Shown here: positions 1 through 7,892 of the stretch, piece after piece
Numbering within the stretch: the stretch's first letter is position 1
Layout: every line of letters starts with the position of its first letter
DNA from: a virus
Reading direction: 5' to 3' (one strand)
Virus record (IMG/VR): IMGVR_UViG_3300021962_000678
Location: 1-23,224 of that record
Length of the DNA: 23,224 nt
The notes under the pieces: model-generated
The model's input: the letters and a program-made list of their open reading frames with translations, nothing else
The model's database searches: none
What the model was told of the DNA's origin: nothing
Position numbers and translations under genes: made by a program

Positions 1-116
1 ATAAATTCTTCTACCGTATCACAGGTCACTTGCTTTTCTGATCCTTCACTAGAATACAGATACACTGTACGCTTGATAGGGTCCACAACGCAGCGTGAGA
101 GGTACTCGTCTTGCAT
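1..116 (-). CDS. Small hypothetical protein, runs off the left edge (partial)
   Basis: An open frame on the minus strand starts with ATG at 116-114 and stays open to the window edge, giving 38 residues that begin MQDEYLSRCV and end TVEEF. An in-frame TAA lies a few codons upstream, so this ATG is the likely start. The visible part is mixed charged and polar, with two cysteines and no membrane segment. It sits about 18 nt downstream of the transcription start predicted from a consensus sigma70-type promoter at 142-170, so it is probably expressed early by unmodified host RNA polymerase, unlike the late structural genes to its right. Its codons (CTC, CGC, GTG, ACG) look more GC-rich than those of the structural genes. 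I do not recognise the family; the function is unknown. Confidence 0.7.
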   Translation of the reverse strand, partial: MQDEYLSRCVVDPIKRTVYLYSSEGSEKQVTCDTVEEF

Positions 117-141
117 TCGGTCGTCCGTTGATTACCCAAGT

Positions 142-170
142 ATCATAGCACGGTCAAGGGTCAGTGTCAA
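142..170 (-). promoter_or_regulatory. Consensus sigma70-type promoter (probable early promoter)
   Basis: Read on the minus strand, TTGACA (170-165) is followed after exactly 17 nt by TATGAT (147-142). A TGC immediately before TATGAT also matches an extended -10. The predicted start is near 135, upstream of the small ORF at 116. The -35 box overlaps the stop codon (TGA, 169-167) of the preceding structural gene. This is the form expected for host-polymerase early promoters of T4-like cyanophages. Confidence 0.8.
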
Positions 171-916
171 CCCCTTTCTCCATTGATAACATATTCTCTA
201 TTATCTCCAGGATAATCATTCGGGGTAGAACCAAGATACTCTGGAATGTTTTTACTCACATCCTTTCTTTCTCCATAAACAACATAAGAACAATTAATTG
301 GACCTCCCAAATTATTCTTAATAATAATTCTTTGACCCCACTCAATTTTTTCGACAAAAAGTTCCTGATAGACACCAATAGAAGTTAGAGTAACACCAAT
401 CGTTTCTGCATCAACAAGATTTTTCCAATATTCTGGAAGTTCAATAACGTTGCTTTCTACTAATTTTCCTCGCAAATATACTTCTGCATCGGGTCCCTCA
501 AGACAAATGTATCTCAATCTATAATTTTGTTTTGTTGGATGTGGAATATCGAATGATTTTTTACTAGAAATTTGACTATAGATATCTGTAATTGTTGTTC
601 CAGTAATGTTGCCATTAACTTCTAAATTCCTACCAATGTAAACATCCCTGCTAAAATTAGTTTGATCGGCCTCTACATTAAAGGTTGGAATTGGACCACT
701 GTTTCTTTCCAATGTAACTGTAGCAGTGCTACTACCATTCAAGTGCATGTAAACATAATCTGATGGAGACTCTACGGTGTTCACCAAAACCATAGAGACA
801 TCGTTGAGATTAAAGTATCCATCAAAAGGATCTAATGAAAAATCATCATTATCTCTATACTCAATACCAACTCCAGGACCGGTAAAGGTACCATATCTTC
901 TAAAGGTAAATGCCAT
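167..916 (-). CDS. Virion structural / tail-fibre-like protein A (249 aa)
   Basis: A 249-residue protein with two parts. Residues 90-112 carry a tail-fibre-like beta pattern (DVYIGRNLEVNGNITGTTIT). Residues 121-222 form a domain with the anchors IPHPTKQ, CLEGPDAEVY-RGKL, IELPEYW-NLVD and GERKDV. The same domain, with the same anchor order, closes the next protein (916-1578), so the two are paralogous at their C-termini. I know this IPHPTK/LEGPE/ELPEYW pattern from C-termini of phage structural and fibre-like proteins, but no biochemical role is established. The start ATG (916-914) overlaps the stop of the upstream gene by one base, so translation is probably coupled. It ends the long leftward late structural unit. 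A peripheral baseplate or fibre location is inferred from context. Confidence 0.72.
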   Translation of the reverse strand: MAFTFRRYGTFTGPGVGIEYRDNDDFSLDPFDGYFNLNDVSMVLVNTVESPSDYVYMHLNGSSTATVTLERNSGPIPTFNVEADQTNFSRDVYIGRNLEVNGNITGTTITDIYSQISSKKSFDIPHPTKQNYRLRYICLEGPDAEVYLRGKLVESNVIELPEYWKNLVDAETIGVTLTSIGVYQELFVEKIEWGQRIIIKNNLGGPINCSYVVYGERKDVSKNIPEYLGSTPNDYPGDNREYVINGERG

Positions 917-1578
917 TACGAATCAATCTCCGTTACTAACTGAGGTACGTCTTTTCTTGTTCCAAAAATATGATAAAAACAATTCACAGGAATTCCTGGT
1001 TTTGCCTGAAGATAAACTTTATTATCTCCAATTCTTTTTACGATAATATCTTGATGAGCTCCAATTGGAGTTAAAGATACTGTAATTGTACTTTCGTCTA
1101 CCAAATTTGTCCAATATTCGGGAAGTTCAATCTCAGTCTTATTCAACAACCTTCCGCGAACGTAAACACCATTTTCGGGTCCTTCTAAACAAGTATGAAC
1201 TAATTGCTTTCCTTGTTTGGTTGGATGAGGAATTACAAAGTTTTTAATAGCAGCTTGAAGAACTGTAGTTCTCACAACCTTTGCTTCAATATATGTTGAT
1301 TTTAAAAGTAAATCAACTCTTACAAAACTTTGAAATCTTGAATATAATCTTGACCATAGAGAATAAAGTGGATTTGATTTTGCATCAGGATTTGTAAGAG
1401 GACCCAACATCAAAGTTGCTTTTGTTGTATTATGTGCTCCCGCTTCTCCTGCCTGAAGAGGACCCTCAACAAAAGCAGAACCATTAATTTTATTTTTCCC
1501 AACTCCAAGTGCTTTTGGTACTCCAGCACCAACCATCATTTGCCCACCAATTGCATTATCATCCATTAAAAATGCCAT
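916..1578 (-). CDS. Virion structural / tail-fibre-like protein B (220 aa)
   Basis: A 220-residue protein whose residues 112-212 repeat the domain of its downstream neighbour: IPHPTKQ, CLEGPENGVYVRGRL, IELPEYWTNLVDE, LTPIG and GTRKDV. Its N-terminal half (1-105) is different, with glycine-rich stretches followed by a probable helical segment, so the pair shares a C-terminal module but not the N-terminal attachment part. The start at 1578 is well supported by a strong Shine-Dalgarno (AGGAGAG) a few bases upstream. It lies 11 nt after the preceding gene's stop and overlaps the next gene by one base. Likely an accessory virion protein at the baseplate periphery or a short fibre; a more exact assignment is not possible from sequence alone. 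Confidence 0.72.
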   Translation of the reverse strand: MAFLMDDNAIGGQMMVGAGVPKALGVGKNKINGSAFVEGPLQAGEAGAHNTTKATLMLGPLTNPDAKSNPLYSLWSRLYSRFQSFVRVDLLLKSTYIEAKVVRTTVLQAAIKNFVIPHPTKQGKQLVHTCLEGPENGVYVRGRLLNKTEIELPEYWTNLVDESTITVSLTPIGAHQDIIVKRIGDNKVYLQAKPGIPVNCFYHIFGTRKDVPQLVTEIDS

Positions 1579-1589
1579 AATCTTCTCTC

Positions 1590-2255
1590 CTATTTCGTGT
1601 TTTGTTTTTGAATGGTTCTTCCACCAGTCTTTGAATCTTTATTACATACAGCATCACTTACTCCACGAATCAGTGGTGCATACATTTTCATAACAGAATT
1701 TGCCACAATTTCAGCAGTTCCAGGTGTTGCTAACTTATATAAAGATGAAGCATTGACTAAAAACTTTTTAGAATCAAGTGAAATATTTTCACTTGCATTA
1801 ATTCTAACGTTTCCCTTAGACCCACCTTCACCGATGGCAACTATCTCAACATCGGTTCCCTGAAGTCTAAGTTTCCCATTTGATGCAACAATAGTTATAT
1901 TTCCGTTCCAAGAGTGAATGAATAGAGTATCCTCTGCTTCACTCTTGTCAACACCAGATTCTATTGATATGCGACCAGGAGCTGTAATTTGCGTGCTCCC
2001 TTTTCTTGGACCATCTTTATCAAGAACAACAGCATGTCTTGCATCAGATGCTTGAAGCATCACATCGGCGGTTACATCACCTTGCTTATGAATATATCCA
2101 AATTGCAATGCCCCATGGTCATTACCGTAAGTCAGTGCAGTGTAATTTTGTTTTGCAGTATTATTTTTAGAAATATTATCTGCAAGAAGTTCTTCCCTAC
2201 CCGCCTTAGGTTTAGATCCAAGTTTTGTATTATTACTATTATGAGCAGTTGCCAT
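1590..2255 (-). CDS. Beta-repeat, VgrG/gp5-C-terminus-like structural protein
   Basis: A 221-residue protein. Residues 1-60 are polar. From about residue 75 on there are short beta strands with N/G turns: STQITAPGRISIESG, DTLFIHSWNGNITIVASNG, KLRLQGTDVEIVAIGEGG, NVRINASENISLDSKK, then TAEIVANSVMKMYAPLIRG. This I/V-x-I/L alternation with asparagine turns resembles the beta-helical needle of T4 gp5, P2 gpV and VgrG, and also generic phage spike repeats. No lysozyme or OB-fold motif is present. It lies in the hub operon, three genes downstream of the 449-aa gp27-like hub protein and separated from the gp5-like gene by the 1196-aa gene, so it may supply the spike shaft missing from that gp5-like protein. 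The alternative is a peripheral structural protein with unrelated beta repeats. Confidence 0.6.
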   Translation of the reverse strand: MATAHNSNNTKLGSKPKAGREELLADNISKNNTAKQNYTALTYGNDHGALQFGYIHKQGDVTADVMLQASDARHAVVLDKDGPRKGSTQITAPGRISIESGVDKSEAEDTLFIHSWNGNITIVASNGKLRLQGTDVEIVAIGEGGSKGNVRINASENISLDSKKFLVNASSLYKLATPGTAEIVANSVMKMYAPLIRGVSDAVCNKDSKTGGRTIQKQNTK

Positions 2256-2258
2256 TAG

Positions 2259-2274
2259 TATTGAATATTCAATA
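2259..2274. repeat. Perfect 16-nt palindrome in an intergenic gap
   Basis: TATTGAATATTCAATA is a perfect palindrome in the 40-bp gap between the 1196-aa gene and the beta-repeat protein gene. It lies 4-19 nt upstream of the latter's ATG, so it could form a hairpin near the ribosome-binding region or be a protein site. It is all A/T apart from two G:C pairs, so chance is possible. No T-run follows on either strand, so it is not a classical terminator. Confidence 0.4.
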
Positions 2275-2295
2275 TCATACTATTTAATAACTTTG

Positions 2296-5200
2296 TCATT
2301 GCTCGCTTGTAGATTCGGGAGTTCCTGGAATATTAAGTCTTGGGTCATTACTACGAACATCAGTGCCAGACCTTTGAATAGCACTTGGAGGAGTAGTGAC
2401 CTGAGCAGTGATGCTCTCCTGAAGAGTTGCATAGACTCTTGTTTGGGGTCCAGCAGTCTTATAGTATCCCGCAAATGGAATACCCTCATCATAGTAAACA
2501 GCACCATAATATGCTCTTCCGTCAACGTAACCAGTTTGCTTAAGACCAACAAGGTCTGTAACTTGCACAAGTTTTTCTGGGGGAAGTAAAGGATCTCTCA
2601 CAACACGGAATACTGGTCTAAACGAAGCATTAATGCCAGTTAATGATGGCATTGATATTTCTGGGTAAACATTAAATCCAACACCAGGATTTAAAACTTT
2701 CACCGATTTAATTTTTCCAAATGCATCACAATCATACGAAAGTTCAGCTCCATTATTTGGAATTATTTGAAGTTGGTCTTCACCACATCGGTAGTTAATT
2801 CCGGGGTTCTCCACAATTACCTCATCCAAAACAAGAGTCACTGGATATCCAGGACCCTGTTCTAATGGTGGCAAATATCCATTTCCAGGATCTGCAACAA
2901 TTACTTTATCAACAACTCCTCTACCACCAATTTTTTTAGCACAAGGTGGAGGAATAAGTATTGCAGATATTCCCATTGGATTATTAGTCCAAGATGTTTT
3001 ATTGTCAGAGAATACTACATCTCTACTAATAAAAAGAGCGACACCCATTGGGTTAGTTGTAAATACAGATTCATCTTTTCCACCTTTTTCTGTCTTAAAA
3101 TTCTCCAATTCAATTACAATATCATACTTTCCGGGTGTGGCATTAAAAGTATATTGAATTTTCTCTCCAACAAAATCAGTTGTTTTAAATATTTCTCTTC
3201 CACCAACCTTTAGAACTGCACTATTGTCTGATTGGAAATTAAATTTATAAGTTCCCGCATAAGGAAAATCGACATTTGACCAAGTTAGAGTAAATTTACC
3301 AATGTTTTCAGAGACTTGAGGAGAAACTGAAAATTCATTCATGTATTTACTCCACCTCTTATCCACATAACCAAACAAAGAGGGCCCAGAATAACTTACG
3401 CCATTCTTCGTTACACTCTGCGAAGTTTTTGGTGCTGGAGAAGACGATCCTTTTACATTTCCAATAGTAATCTTAATGTTCTGGTCGTCTCCATCAGCAT
3501 CTCTAATACCAAGAGTATTTTGTCCATTCAAAATAGGTCCTCTTGAAGCTGGCCCAGCACCTATAATTTGAATTGGACCATACTTTTTGCCTCCAGTAAA
3601 CTTCCCAGATCCTTTATCACTATCATTTTGTTTACTAGGATCTCTTTTCAATCTTACGCTACCATCATCTGCAGGAATAACCACCTCTTTTGCTGCCATT
3701 CCAGCAGTAGAAGGATTATCATCTACGTCCATTGAGAATGTAATCTCTCCGGAACCAGATCCATCAACTTGAAGATAAAAACTTGCACCTTGTTGAATAA
3801 ATTTTGGTTTTAAATTGGCAGAAGGTTGTTGAGTAGAAGGAGATCTCCAATCTTGAGTACTAAAAATTTTTGTATCAATTACAGAACTGGTTTCTTGTGG
3901 AGTATTCTCTAGTTCAATTGAAATGGTATGAAGACCTTTTTCCAAAAATACTTTTTGAGATTTGACTCTATCAACCAATCCTTCTTTAACCCACTTCTGA
4001 TCACCCGAAGTAGTTACATCAAAAGCTATTTTTCCATCAACATAAATTCTAGCAGTGTTATCCCTTTGAACTTGGAATTTGTAGAATCCCCTATAAGGAA
4101 CATCCAATTTCCAAGAATTTCTATGAATAACTCCACTACCATCACTTCCAGGAGTATCTAGCGGAAGAACGGGAGATATAGCATAACGATTAAAAAAGTT
4201 TGCCCATCCCTTGTTTCTTACAGGATACCAAGTTTGATCAGAACCAGGAAATCTTGTAGTCCAAATTGGATTGGGTGGGCATCTTCCAGTTTGGACGGGA
4301 GGTTGTTCTTGGGGAACAGGTGGAAGTGGAGCATCAATAATCATCGATACTCCCATAGGATTTTGATACCAGGATTTTGAAGAGATTATTTCAGTAACTG
4401 TTGAAGTTGCCGAAGTGTCTCCAACTTCAAAAACTAAATCAAATGTACTTCTTCCATCTGGTGTTTCTCTTTTATTAGTTGCCTTGAAGGATCCAATGTT
4501 TGATGTGATTTGAATATCATCATTATCATTGTCAGATTGTATATGGTCTGCAAAAATTCTATCAGAGTCGCCAGTTGCACCTTCTCTATTTTTTGTGCCA
4601 TTTTTAACTATACCTTGCTCAACACCACCAGACTTTGTAGATGAAGCTGATATTTTAAACTTGCTGTTTGGATTTATCTTAATAGTTTCTTTTCTGCTTT
4701 GTCCACTTTTAGTATTTCCCTTTAATGTAAATGAATAATCATCACTGACAAAAGAGAATTTCATCTTATCAGTATTTCTTCCGTCTCCAGTTATTGTGAA
4801 AGTAACGTCAACTGTGCTTGGTTTAGAAACTGGAGTGTTTACCTTCTCAGTTACTGGAACATTCAATAAATCAACTTTTATAATATGATTACCCTCTTGT
4901 ATTGTTTTTTGTAGAGGTGATGGATTTTCTTTAAAATCTTTTAAATTTCCAATAAGACTATTATCAACATAAACTTGTGCAGTATTATCACACACACCCC
5001 TAAAAATATACTCTCCACTGATAGGGAAGTTCAATTCCCACTCCATTGAAAAAACTTTTCCAGCCTCATCACTTCCAGTAACATCAGATGGTCTAACGGG
5101 AGATACTGCATATTGATTCATAAACTCTCCCCAGTCGGGGAAAGTTACTGGAGTGGTATCTTGCGTTGCATATGATTTATCGGGAGCGGTAACTCTATCG

Positions 5201-5886
5201 GGTTGCTTCTCTCTTGTGGTCCAAAAAGGTTTCTTTAATGCTTTTTGGAATATCTCAATTTCTCTTTGAATTGGGTCAGCACCAACTCTTGTATATGTTT
5301 GTGGTTCCCAAGGACCTAGTTCTTCTCCATTGGCACCATATCTTATACCATATCCAACGTCAGTATCTTCACAAATTTCATATTCTTCAAAGTCTTCCTC
5401 ACCTTCAAATACTTCAGTTTCATCCGCAGTTTCTCCAAGTACGGCAGTTAGAACAGCACCATTTCCAAATTCACAATCATCCTTTGCTGCAACAATTGGT
5501 GCATATTGATATCCGTGCCCACCGCTTACAACATCAACTGCAAGTAGAGAACCATCTCTACCGATAACTGGATTACCTACTGCACCAATTCCACCACCAC
5601 CAAAAAATTGAATTCTTGGTGGACCACACTCCTTATATTCTTGGATACCTCCACACTTATTGTCTTTTGCAGATAAATCATTTGGAGTTAGCGTATTAAC
5701 TTCATTAATATTCAAATATCTAATGTTGTTATCACCATCCCTAAAAATAAACGTTGTTCCTGGATTATTTTTAGCATAGTTATTTGCTTCACATACAGAA
5801 ACACCATCAACATATCCAAGAGAAGGATCAATGTATCCAACTCTTATGTCGTCTTGTGATGCTGAACCAAATAAATTAAAAGACAT
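2296..5886 (-). CDS. Large virion structural protein with three PA14/jelly-roll-like modules (putative adhesin)
   Basis: A 1196-residue modular protein. Three related modules lie at about 248-345, 555-662 and 838-932. Each has an aromatic lead-in (F/Y-M/F-N-x-Y/F-A/S-V/I-SP), then a strand like YxFxxxxDN-A-VYVDG, then IKVxLxN or IELEN. PA14-like carbohydrate-binding beta-sandwiches look like this. The modules are joined by a motif NPMG(V/I)S with nearby SW (509-517, 945-954, 969-977). Acidic DxDxDD stretches at about 452-457 and 796-801 could bind calcium. Four short PG-x-GY/GF beta repeats (about 120-130, 998-1007, 1027-1033, 1066-1075) match a common phage structural motif. There is no signal peptide or membrane segment. 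It lies five bases downstream of the gp5-like gene. Probably a receptor- or polysaccharide-contacting part of the baseplate; the carbohydrate-binding role is inferred. Confidence 0.7.
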   Translation of the reverse strand: MSFNLFGSASQDDIRVGYIDPSLGYVDGVSVCEANNYAKNNPGTTFIFRDGDNNIRYLNINEVNTLTPNDLSAKDNKCGGIQEYKECGPPRIQFFGGGGIGAVGNPVIGRDGSLLAVDVVSGGHGYQYAPIVAAKDDCEFGNGAVLTAVLGETADETEVFEGEEDFEEYEICEDTDVGYGIRYGANGEELGPWEPQTYTRVGADPIQREIEIFQKALKKPFWTTREKQPDRVTAPDKSYATQDTTPVTFPDWGEFMNQYAVSPVRPSDVTGSDEAGKVFSMEWELNFPISGEYIFRGVCDNTAQVYVDNSLIGNLKDFKENPSPLQKTIQEGNHIIKVDLLNVPVTEKVNTPVSKPSTVDVTFTITGDGRNTDKMKFSFVSDDYSFTLKGNTKSGQSRKETIKINPNSKFKISASSTKSGGVEQGIVKNGTKNREGATGDSDRIFADHIQSDNDNDDIQITSNIGSFKATNKRETPDGRSTFDLVFEVGDTSATSTVTEIISSKSWYQNPMGVSMIIDAPLPPVPQEQPPVQTGRCPPNPIWTTRFPGSDQTWYPVRNKGWANFFNRYAISPVLPLDTPGSDGSGVIHRNSWKLDVPYRGFYKFQVQRDNTARIYVDGKIAFDVTTSGDQKWVKEGLVDRVKSQKVFLEKGLHTISIELENTPQETSSVIDTKIFSTQDWRSPSTQQPSANLKPKFIQQGASFYLQVDGSGSGEITFSMDVDDNPSTAGMAAKEVVIPADDGSVRLKRDPSKQNDSDKGSGKFTGGKKYGPIQIIGAGPASRGPILNGQNTLGIRDADGDDQNIKITIGNVKGSSSPAPKTSQSVTKNGVSYSGPSLFGYVDKRWSKYMNEFSVSPQVSENIGKFTLTWSNVDFPYAGTYKFNFQSDNSAVLKVGGREIFKTTDFVGEKIQYTFNATPGKYDIVIELENFKTEKGGKDESVFTTNPMGVALFISRDVVFSDNKTSWTNNPMGISAILIPPPCAKKIGGRGVVDKVIVADPGNGYLPPLEQGPGYPVTLVLDEVIVENPGINYRCGEDQLQIIPNNGAELSYDCDAFGKIKSVKVLNPGVGFNVYPEISMPSLTGINASFRPVFRVVRDPLLPPEKLVQVTDLVGLKQTGYVDGRAYYGAVYYDEGIPFAGYYKTAGPQTRVYATLQESITAQVTTPPSAIQRSGTDVRSNDPRLNIPGTPESTSEQ

Positions 5887-5891
5887 TGTTA

Positions 5892-7667
5892 TTATATTGA
5901 TCCTATGAACTGAGCAGTTTGATTAATAAATTGAGATCCTTTAGTTACATCAGTAATTATATCACTTTGATTTTGACTTGGTTGTGCAAATGGAGTTTCG
6001 GTGGTTTGTGGTGGCGTGGTAGTTTGTTGAGATGCCTTATCGACTTGTGCAGGTCTTGGTTGTTGTGGATCCTCAGCAGCACCACTACCACTATGAATCG
6101 TATAGTAATCTGATGCAGCACAATTTGGCTTTAAATCGCATCCAAATATATTAAGTTTAATATTTTCAAAACTTAATGCAGAAGTAATACTTCCGCTGAT
6201 ACCACCTATTAAATCTTTTACACTTCCAATTCCACCAGAAACAGTCCCAAGAGTATTTTGAATATCACTTAAAAATTTATTTACGTTATCTAAAATACTA
6301 TTTACCGTAGTATTCATATCATTCATATTTAACGATATTAATTCTCCAGTAAACTCTTCGACTGAACAAATAGGAGGTCTTGGTGCTTTGGCGTTTCCAT
6401 CCTTCGGAGGAAGTTCTCTTTTAATTTTTTTATTTAAAAGACCTTCTATCAAAGCACAAAGATTATTTGAAATTTTACTATAAAGACACGTAATTAATTC
6501 TGTAATACTCTCTTTAATATCAAAATACATATATCTCATATTGGGAGGTAGTTGCTCCACAGTAGGTGCAAGTCCCTTATTAATTTGTTTAAGCACATAT
6601 TCCATAATCTTATCAAAAACGATTTTCATATATTTTGCAAGGATACATGCAAATCTAGATATCAAACTTTCAATTGATCCAACCAAATTTGAAACTGCAT
6701 CAACATATGATTGTGCAGCATTCAAAACTTTATCAATGTCTTTTGTTAGATTATCAAGTTCTGTTTGAATTGCTTTTAGTGCGGACTTAACCTTATCGCA
6801 CGGAGACATTAGTGCAGTTTTCTTGTGATAATATTCATTTGAAACTATACAAGCTTTAGTTACCTTATGTACACCATCAACACTTTCAATTGTTGCACCA
6901 GGTTGTGAAGGAGAAGTTGGCGAACTTGCTTCTTCACATCTTGCTTTAATGCCTGCAGCAACTGCTTTTTGAACGAATTCGCTTCGTGCAGTTCCAGTTA
7001 ATCCTCTAGCATCAGCTTCAGCAAGAGCACTTTGTTGATCTCTAAATTGAAGTTTGGAAAGTGGTTTATCAGATCTTAAACCAAATTGATTTACAGAAAC
7101 TCCAGGAGGAGCAGGAGCACATTCCGCAGACTGCTCTGGAGACTTTGGTTTATTAATTTCAATGCCGCGATCGGGAACCTTTATATTTGGATCTTTGTTC
7201 CCATCTGCAGGAGTCGCAACTCCACTTGTCGCAAGACTCCCTGGTTGATTATTTGTAACTCGGTTATCTTTAATAGTTGTTGCTAAGGGAGTCTGTATGT
7301 TGTTTCCAAGAACTCCCATAATGACAGGAACTTGTTGCTCCTGCCCATCAAGAAAAAACCCAAAGACCATCATTCCTTGTCTTAGGTTTGCAGTGGCGGC
7401 AGCATTTGCCTGTCCACCACCACCAGTCACAGGATACATTACCTGAGCCCAAGGAAGTTTATCGGAGGATATTTCCGTCTCCCCTTGGTCATGTAATCCT
7501 ATAATACGAACTTTATAGCGATATCCCCAACCAGGATTCTGATCTTTACTTTCAAATTTTCCCGATAGAATATTATCTCGCCAGGTTGAATCGCTGGCAA
7601 TCTGTCCTACCCACCAATTAAAATGTGACCCAAGAAACCCTGGATTAAATAAGGATCCGCCTTCCAT
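5892..7667 (-). CDS. 5: Baseplate hub protein, gp5-like OB-fold, no lysozyme domain
   Basis: A 591-residue protein. Residues about 15-130 match the N-terminal OB-fold of T4 gp5: HFNWWVGQI, YKVRIIGLHDQGE, SDKLPWAQVMYPVTGG and GMMVFGFFLDGQEQQVPVIMGVLG correspond to gp5's NWFVG, VRVVGLH, KLPW, QPIT and GHFLD-GIVLGTYGG. In T4 gp5 the OB-fold is followed by a lysozyme domain and a beta-helix. Here neither is visible: residues about 200-480 are mostly helical with several cysteines, and the tail (520-591) is rich in Pro, Gln and Thr. The cell-wall enzyme therefore seems to have moved elsewhere, possibly to the tape-measure-like protein at 9262-12195. The gene lies 6 nt after the 72-aa gene and two genes after the gp27-like hub, as expected for the gp27-gp5 hub pair. 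Confidence 0.85.
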   Translation of the reverse strand: MEGGSLFNPGFLGSHFNWWVGQIASDSTWRDNILSGKFESKDQNPGWGYRYKVRIIGLHDQGETEISSDKLPWAQVMYPVTGGGGQANAAATANLRQGMMVFGFFLDGQEQQVPVIMGVLGNNIQTPLATTIKDNRVTNNQPGSLATSGVATPADGNKDPNIKVPDRGIEINKPKSPEQSAECAPAPPGVSVNQFGLRSDKPLSKLQFRDQQSALAEADARGLTGTARSEFVQKAVAAGIKARCEEASSPTSPSQPGATIESVDGVHKVTKACIVSNEYYHKKTALMSPCDKVKSALKAIQTELDNLTKDIDKVLNAAQSYVDAVSNLVGSIESLISRFACILAKYMKIVFDKIMEYVLKQINKGLAPTVEQLPPNMRYMYFDIKESITELITCLYSKISNNLCALIEGLLNKKIKRELPPKDGNAKAPRPPICSVEEFTGELISLNMNDMNTTVNSILDNVNKFLSDIQNTLGTVSGGIGSVKDLIGGISGSITSALSFENIKLNIFGCDLKPNCAASDYYTIHSGSGAAEDPQQPRPAQVDKASQQTTTPPQTTETPFAQPSQNQSDIITDVTKGSQFINQTAQFIGSI

Positions 7668-7673
7668 TAGTTA

Positions 7674-7892
7674 TCAATCATCATACATTCTACACTCAAG
7701 AGCATTTGGATGTTCATCACAATACAATTCTAATGGAGTAGGATCGTGGTCATCATCAGGATGATTGATTTGATATTGCTCTAAACTTCCCAACTCATCC
7801 TGTAAGTGGCGTCTACGTTGTCCACTTGTAGTTGGATTGTCAAGTTCATCGCGGTCATCATTAATATGTTGCTGAAGAGTTCTGTCCGTCAT
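7674..7892 (-). CDS. Small acidic hypothetical protein between hub genes
   Basis: A 72-residue, very hydrophilic and acidic protein (clusters such as HPDDDHDP) with two cysteines near the C-terminus and no membrane segment. A QRRRHLQDELGSLEQYQ stretch is probably helical. Its ATG (7892-7890) overlaps the TGA of the gp27-like gene in an ATGA arrangement, and its stop lies 6 nt before the gp5-like gene, so it is translationally embedded between the two hub genes. It could be a hub assembly factor or a small structural piece. I do not recognise a characterised family. Confidence 0.75.
   Translation of the reverse strand: MTDRTLQQHINDDRDELDNPTTSGQRRRHLQDELGSLEQYQINHPDDDHDPTPLELYCDEHPNALECRMYDD

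Noticed and set aside
2259-2274. The 16-nt palindrome as a terminator
   Set aside because: The stem is nearly all A/T and no T-run follows on either strand.
5214-5567. Plus-strand open frame of about 117 codons, rich in His, Gln and Leu
   Set aside because: It is antisense to the 1196-aa gene. Its composition mirrors the complementary codons, and there is no Shine-Dalgarno or promoter.
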